Source: CAZPZR01 sp964591105
GTDB taxonomy: Bacteria > Bacillota > Clostridia > Lachnospirales > Lachnospiraceae
Assembly: GCA_964591105.1 (NCBI GenBank)
Contig: CAZPZR010000069.1
Coordinates: 1-9,487 of the forward strand
Direction of reading: 5' to 3'
DNA length: 9,487 bases
In this document: in pieces, positions 7,774 through 9,487 of the stretch
Layout of the letters: every line of letters begins with the position of its first letter
Position numbering within the stretch: the first letter of the stretch is position 1
Position numbers and translations under genes: made by a program
The notes under the pieces: generated by a model
The model's input: the letters and a program-made list of their open reading frames with translations, nothing else
Database searches by the model: none
Told to the model about the DNA's origin: nothing

Positions 7774-7782
7774 TTCATACTA
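7753..7782 (+). promoter_or_regulatory. Probable sigma G promoter of the spoVA operon
   Basis: The -35 element GAATA (7753-7757) and -10 element CATACTA (7776-7782) are separated by 18 bases. Both match the Bacillus sigma G consensus as I recall it (GHATR, about 18 bases, CATNHTA) at every position. The predicted start point is near 7788-7790, leaving a leader of about 50 bases before the 55-codon ORF. In B. subtilis spoVA is a sigma G operon, which agrees. The -35 lies inside sigF and the -10 overlaps the first two bases of the terminator stem. Not tested experimentally. Confidence 0.75.
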
Positions 7783-7816
7783 GCATCAGAGAACAGAATT
7801 CTTTGGTGCTATTTTT
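7781..7816 (+). terminator. Intrinsic terminator of the spoIIA operon
   Basis: Stem 7781-7793 / 7799-7811 of 13 pairs (two G-U wobbles), loop CAGAA (7794-7798), followed by TTTTT at 7812-7816. It begins 8 bases after the sigF stop. The left arm coincides with the predicted start point of the spoVA transcript. Confidence 0.85.
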
Positions 7817-7826
7817 CTGCATAAGA

Positions 7827-7832
7827 AGGAGG
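7827..7832 (+). promoter_or_regulatory. Shine-Dalgarno AGGAGG for the 55-codon ORF
   Basis: Perfect AGGAGG, 6 bases before ATG 7839 and just downstream of the spoIIA terminator. It supports translation of the small ORF as the first gene of the spoVA transcript. Confidence 0.75.
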
Positions 7833-7838
7833 AATTAG

Positions 7839-8006
7839 ATGGAAGATGCGAGAAAGAAACTGCGAATGGGATTACTTTTATTAGTATTGTTGGCTGTGAT
7901 CGTAGGATGTGTTTATTATTTTGAAAGTGTGCGAGAAAGAAGCACGGTCGAGGATGGGACACTTGTGCGGGCATCACAAGAGGAAATGCAAAATGGCTGG
8001 GAATAG
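7839..8006 (+). CDS. Small membrane protein or lipoprotein of unknown function (55 aa), first gene of the spoVA operon
   Basis: Not recognised. The product begins MEDARKKLRMG, has one hydrophobic stretch (about 11-27, GLLLLVLLAVIVGCVYY) and a charged C-terminal half ending QEEMQNGWE. The N-terminal Arg/Lys cluster plus IVGC at 21-24 fits a lipobox, so it could be a lipoprotein with Cys24 as the mature N-terminus. The aromatic residues after the Cys fit a plain single-pass, N-in membrane anchor equally well. It has a perfect AGGAGG at 6 bases and overlaps spoVAA by 14 bases, so it should be made together with the SpoVA proteins, probably in the forespore under sigma G. A role in the inner spore membrane is inference from position only. 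Confidence 0.75.
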   Translation: MEDARKKLRMGLLLLVLLAVIVGCVYYFESVRERSTVEDGTLVRASQEEMQNGWE

Positions 8007-8667
8007 AGTGAAAGTATATGTAAAAGCGGATCGAGATATCGAGGTGACAAAATCGGAAGTAACATTGGGCGATGTACTGACACTGGAATGTGAACAGGAA
8101 GAAATGGTGGCAAAGATTAAGGTGCTGAAGCTTTTAAAATTTCATCACGTAGATAAAAAGCATCAAAATCGGGTTGCAGTATCCATTTTGAAAGTCATCG
8201 AATGCATTCATAAGGAATTTCCAAATGTAGATGTGGTCAATCTGGGAGAGTCGGATTTTATTGTTACTTATGAAATGCAGCAGACCGCAGGAGGTGTACT
8301 TCATTGGCTGAAAGCTGCGATAGTGACGCTGATTAGTTTCATCGGAGCAGCATTTTCCATTATGGCATTCAACAATGATGTAGATACGACAAGGATTTTT
8401 GGACAAATCTATGAACTTTTGACGGGGCAGACATCGGATGGTTTTACCATTTTGGAACTCACATATTGCATAGGACTTGTGATAGGAATTCTGACATTTT
8501 TTAATCATTTTGGGAAACGGAAATTTACCGTTGATCCGACACCGATGGAAGTGGAAATGCGATTGTACGAGAATGATATTCAGACAACACTTATAGAGAC
8601 CTATTCCAGAAAGGGGAAAGAACTTGATGCTGGGACAACAGATTCTGCTGGCAATCATCGGCCTTAG
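7993..8667 (+). CDS. spoVAA: Stage V sporulation protein AA
   Basis: Component of the SpoVA apparatus in the inner forespore membrane, needed for dipicolinic acid uptake during spore maturation and its release at germination. 224 residues from ATG 7993, chosen because AGAGG (7979-7983) lies 9 bases upstream and the protein then begins like the family (VKVYVKADRDIEV). The frame stays open back to 7909, but the upstream part has no ribosome binding site. Residues 1-100 form a soluble domain. Two hydrophobic segments follow (about 105-125 and 152-172), separated by FNNDVDTTRIFGQIYELLTG, and the conserved FFNHFGKRKFTVDPTPMEVEM region begins at about 169. These blocks resemble B. subtilis SpoVAA (IMNFHEDV, YEIITG, FFNH, PSPLEVEM). 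It overlaps the preceding small ORF by 14 bases and spoVAB by 41 bases. Confidence 0.93.
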   Translation: MAGNRVKVYVKADRDIEVTKSEVTLGDVLTLECEQEEMVAKIKVLKLLKFHHVDKKHQNRVAVSILKVIECIHKEFPNVDVVNLGESDFIVTYEMQQTAGGVLHWLKAAIVTLISFIGAAFSIMAFNNDVDTTRIFGQIYELLTGQTSDGFTILELTYCIGLVIGILTFFNHFGKRKFTVDPTPMEVEMRLYENDIQTTLIETYSRKGKELDAGTTDSAGNHRP

Positions 8668-9043
8668 CGCAGGGGCAGGAGTGGCTGGCGGGTTATTTTC
8701 ATTTGTAATTGGGCTGGGAGTTGTATCCGACTTTGCAGACAGAACACACACGGGAGAATGTATCCTGCTTTACGAAGACAGTGTGGCATTGGGCGGCATT
8801 TTGGGAAATATTTTCAGCGTCTATCAACCATCCCTGCCGCAACTTGGCAGGTGTATTCCCTTGGTTGGACTCTTGATTGGAATTTTTGTAGGGTGCTGGG
8901 CGATGGCACTGGCGGAAATATTGAATACCTTTCCCATATTTATCCGGCGTGTGAAATTACTTCGCTGTATTCCTTATATTATTCTTGGAATTGCGCTTGG
9001 GAAAGGGTTTGGTGCACTTTTATTTTTCTGGAAACGTTGGTAA
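8627..9043 (+). CDS. spoVAB: Stage V sporulation protein AB
   Basis: Integral membrane SpoVA component, 138 residues, with about four hydrophobic segments (about 5-34, 51-66, 76-99, 111-135). The Gly-rich start (IIGLSAGAGVAGGLFSF), the HTGECILLYEDSVALGGILG stretch (41-60) and its position between spoVAA and spoVAC identify it. ATG 8627 is preferred: AAGGGGAAAG (8611-8620) lies upstream at a normal distance. TTG 8624, one codon earlier, is a possible alternative. The gene begins inside spoVAA (41-base overlap), unusually long for a tightly packed operon and suggesting coupled translation. Confidence 0.9.
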   Translation: MLGQQILLAIIGLSAGAGVAGGLFSFVIGLGVVSDFADRTHTGECILLYEDSVALGGILGNIFSVYQPSLPQLGRCIPLVGLLIGIFVGCWAMALAEILNTFPIFIRRVKLLRCIPYIILGIALGKGFGALLFFWKRW

Positions 9044-9054
9044 GGAGGAAAACG

Positions 9055-9487
9055 ATGGATATACAAAAACAACAGGAAGCTTATAAAAATTATGTGAAAC
9101 AAAAAACACCGATGCACAGTCTTCCGAAAAATATGGCGAAAGCATTTGTGACAGGAGGGATCATCTGCACGGTTGGGCAAGTGATTCTAAATATCTGTAA
9201 AAATTATGGCTTGGAAAAGGATATTGCAGGGAGCTGGACATCCATGATTTTGGTGTTGTGCAGCGCGCTGCTGACTGGATTTAACTTGTATCCGCAAATT
9301 GCAAAATGGGGTGGTGCAGGTGCCTTGGTGCCAATTACAGGGTTTGCGAATTCCGTGGCTTCGCCGGCGATTGAGTATAAGAAAGAAGGGCAAGTCATGG
9401 GAATTGGATGCAAGATTTTTACCATTGCTGGGCCAGTGATTTTGTATGGTGTGTTTACCAGCTGGGTGCTGGGGTTGATCTATTGGA
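9055..9487 (+). CDS. spoVAC: Stage V sporulation protein AC (3' end outside window)
   Basis: Membrane protein of the SpoVA complex; the B. subtilis protein is reported to act as a mechanosensitive channel for dipicolinate. 144 codons are visible and the frame is still open at the window end; the family is about 150 residues, so only a few codons are missing. Family blocks seen: KAFVTGGIICTVGQ (29-42), CSALLTGFNLYPQIAKWGGAGALVPITGFANSVASPA (about 69-105) and EGQVMGIGCKIFTIAGPVILYG (about 111-132), with about four hydrophobic segments. AAGGAGG (9042-9048) overlaps the spoVAB stop codon, 6 bases before ATG 9055. spoVAD would be expected next. Confidence 0.95.
   Translation, partial: MDIQKQQEAYKNYVKQKTPMHSLPKNMAKAFVTGGIICTVGQVILNICKNYGLEKDIAGSWTSMILVLCSALLTGFNLYPQIAKWGGAGALVPITGFANSVASPAIEYKKEGQVMGIGCKIFTIAGPVILYGVFTSWVLGLIYW

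Noticed and set aside
7909..7992. Longer N-terminus for SpoVAA beginning at 7909
   Set aside because: No ribosome binding site; it would overlap most of the 55-codon ORF, and the family homology begins only after 7993.
8134..8751. 205-codon open frame on the minus strand opposite spoVAA/spoVAB
   Set aside because: It lies antisense to well-recognised SpoVA genes, has no ribosome binding site of note and encodes an unfamiliar low-complexity protein rich in Cys, His and Ile.
1..9487. Defence islands, insertion sequences, CRISPR arrays, tRNA or attachment sites
   Set aside because: No transposase, inverted-repeat borders, spaced direct repeats or tRNA-like folds were seen; the window is a conserved core-gene block.

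Overview
The window is a single co-directional (+ strand) block from a low-GC, endospore-forming Firmicute. Gene content and style (ValRS, FolC, the spoIIA operon and the spoVA operon, AT-rich codons, strong AGGAGG ribosome binding sites) suggest a clostridial genome, most likely Lachnospiraceae. The family assignment is inference; the spore-former assignment is well supported by spoIIAA-spoIIAB-sigF-spoVA.

Region 1 (2-6282) looks like one transcription unit: the 3' part of valS, a polytopic LTA-synthase-like phosphoglycerol transferase, folC, an unannotated 44-codon acidic ORF overlapping the folC stop, and a single-pass membrane TPR protein. Gaps are 34, -1, -8 and 17 bases. No terminator is visible until a 21-bp stem hairpin at 6238-6282.

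Region 2 (6305-7816) is the forespore regulatory operon spoIIAA-spoIIAB-sigF (anti-anti-sigma, anti-sigma kinase, sigma F). spoIIAA starts at a TTG behind a perfect AGGAGG. spoIIAB and sigF overlap by 22 bases. The operon ends in an intrinsic terminator at 7781-7816.

Region 3 (7839 to the window end) is the start of the spoVA operon, which encodes the membrane channel for Ca-dipicolinate uptake into the spore and its release at germination: a 55-codon ORF with one hydrophobic segment and a lipobox-like Cys, then spoVAA, spoVAB and a nearly complete spoVAC. A sequence matching the sigma G consensus (GAATA, 18 bases, CATACTA) lies in the 3' end of sigF at 7753-7782. Its -10 element touches the left arm of the spoIIA terminator. 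RNAs started there should lack most of the left arm and so escape the terminator, while spoIIA transcripts would be stopped. This nested promoter/terminator switch and the two unannotated small ORFs are the most interesting items. No mobile element, CRISPR array, tRNA or rRNA was seen, and the gene families themselves are known. All genes are on the + strand and there is no gene-free stretch over 300 bases.
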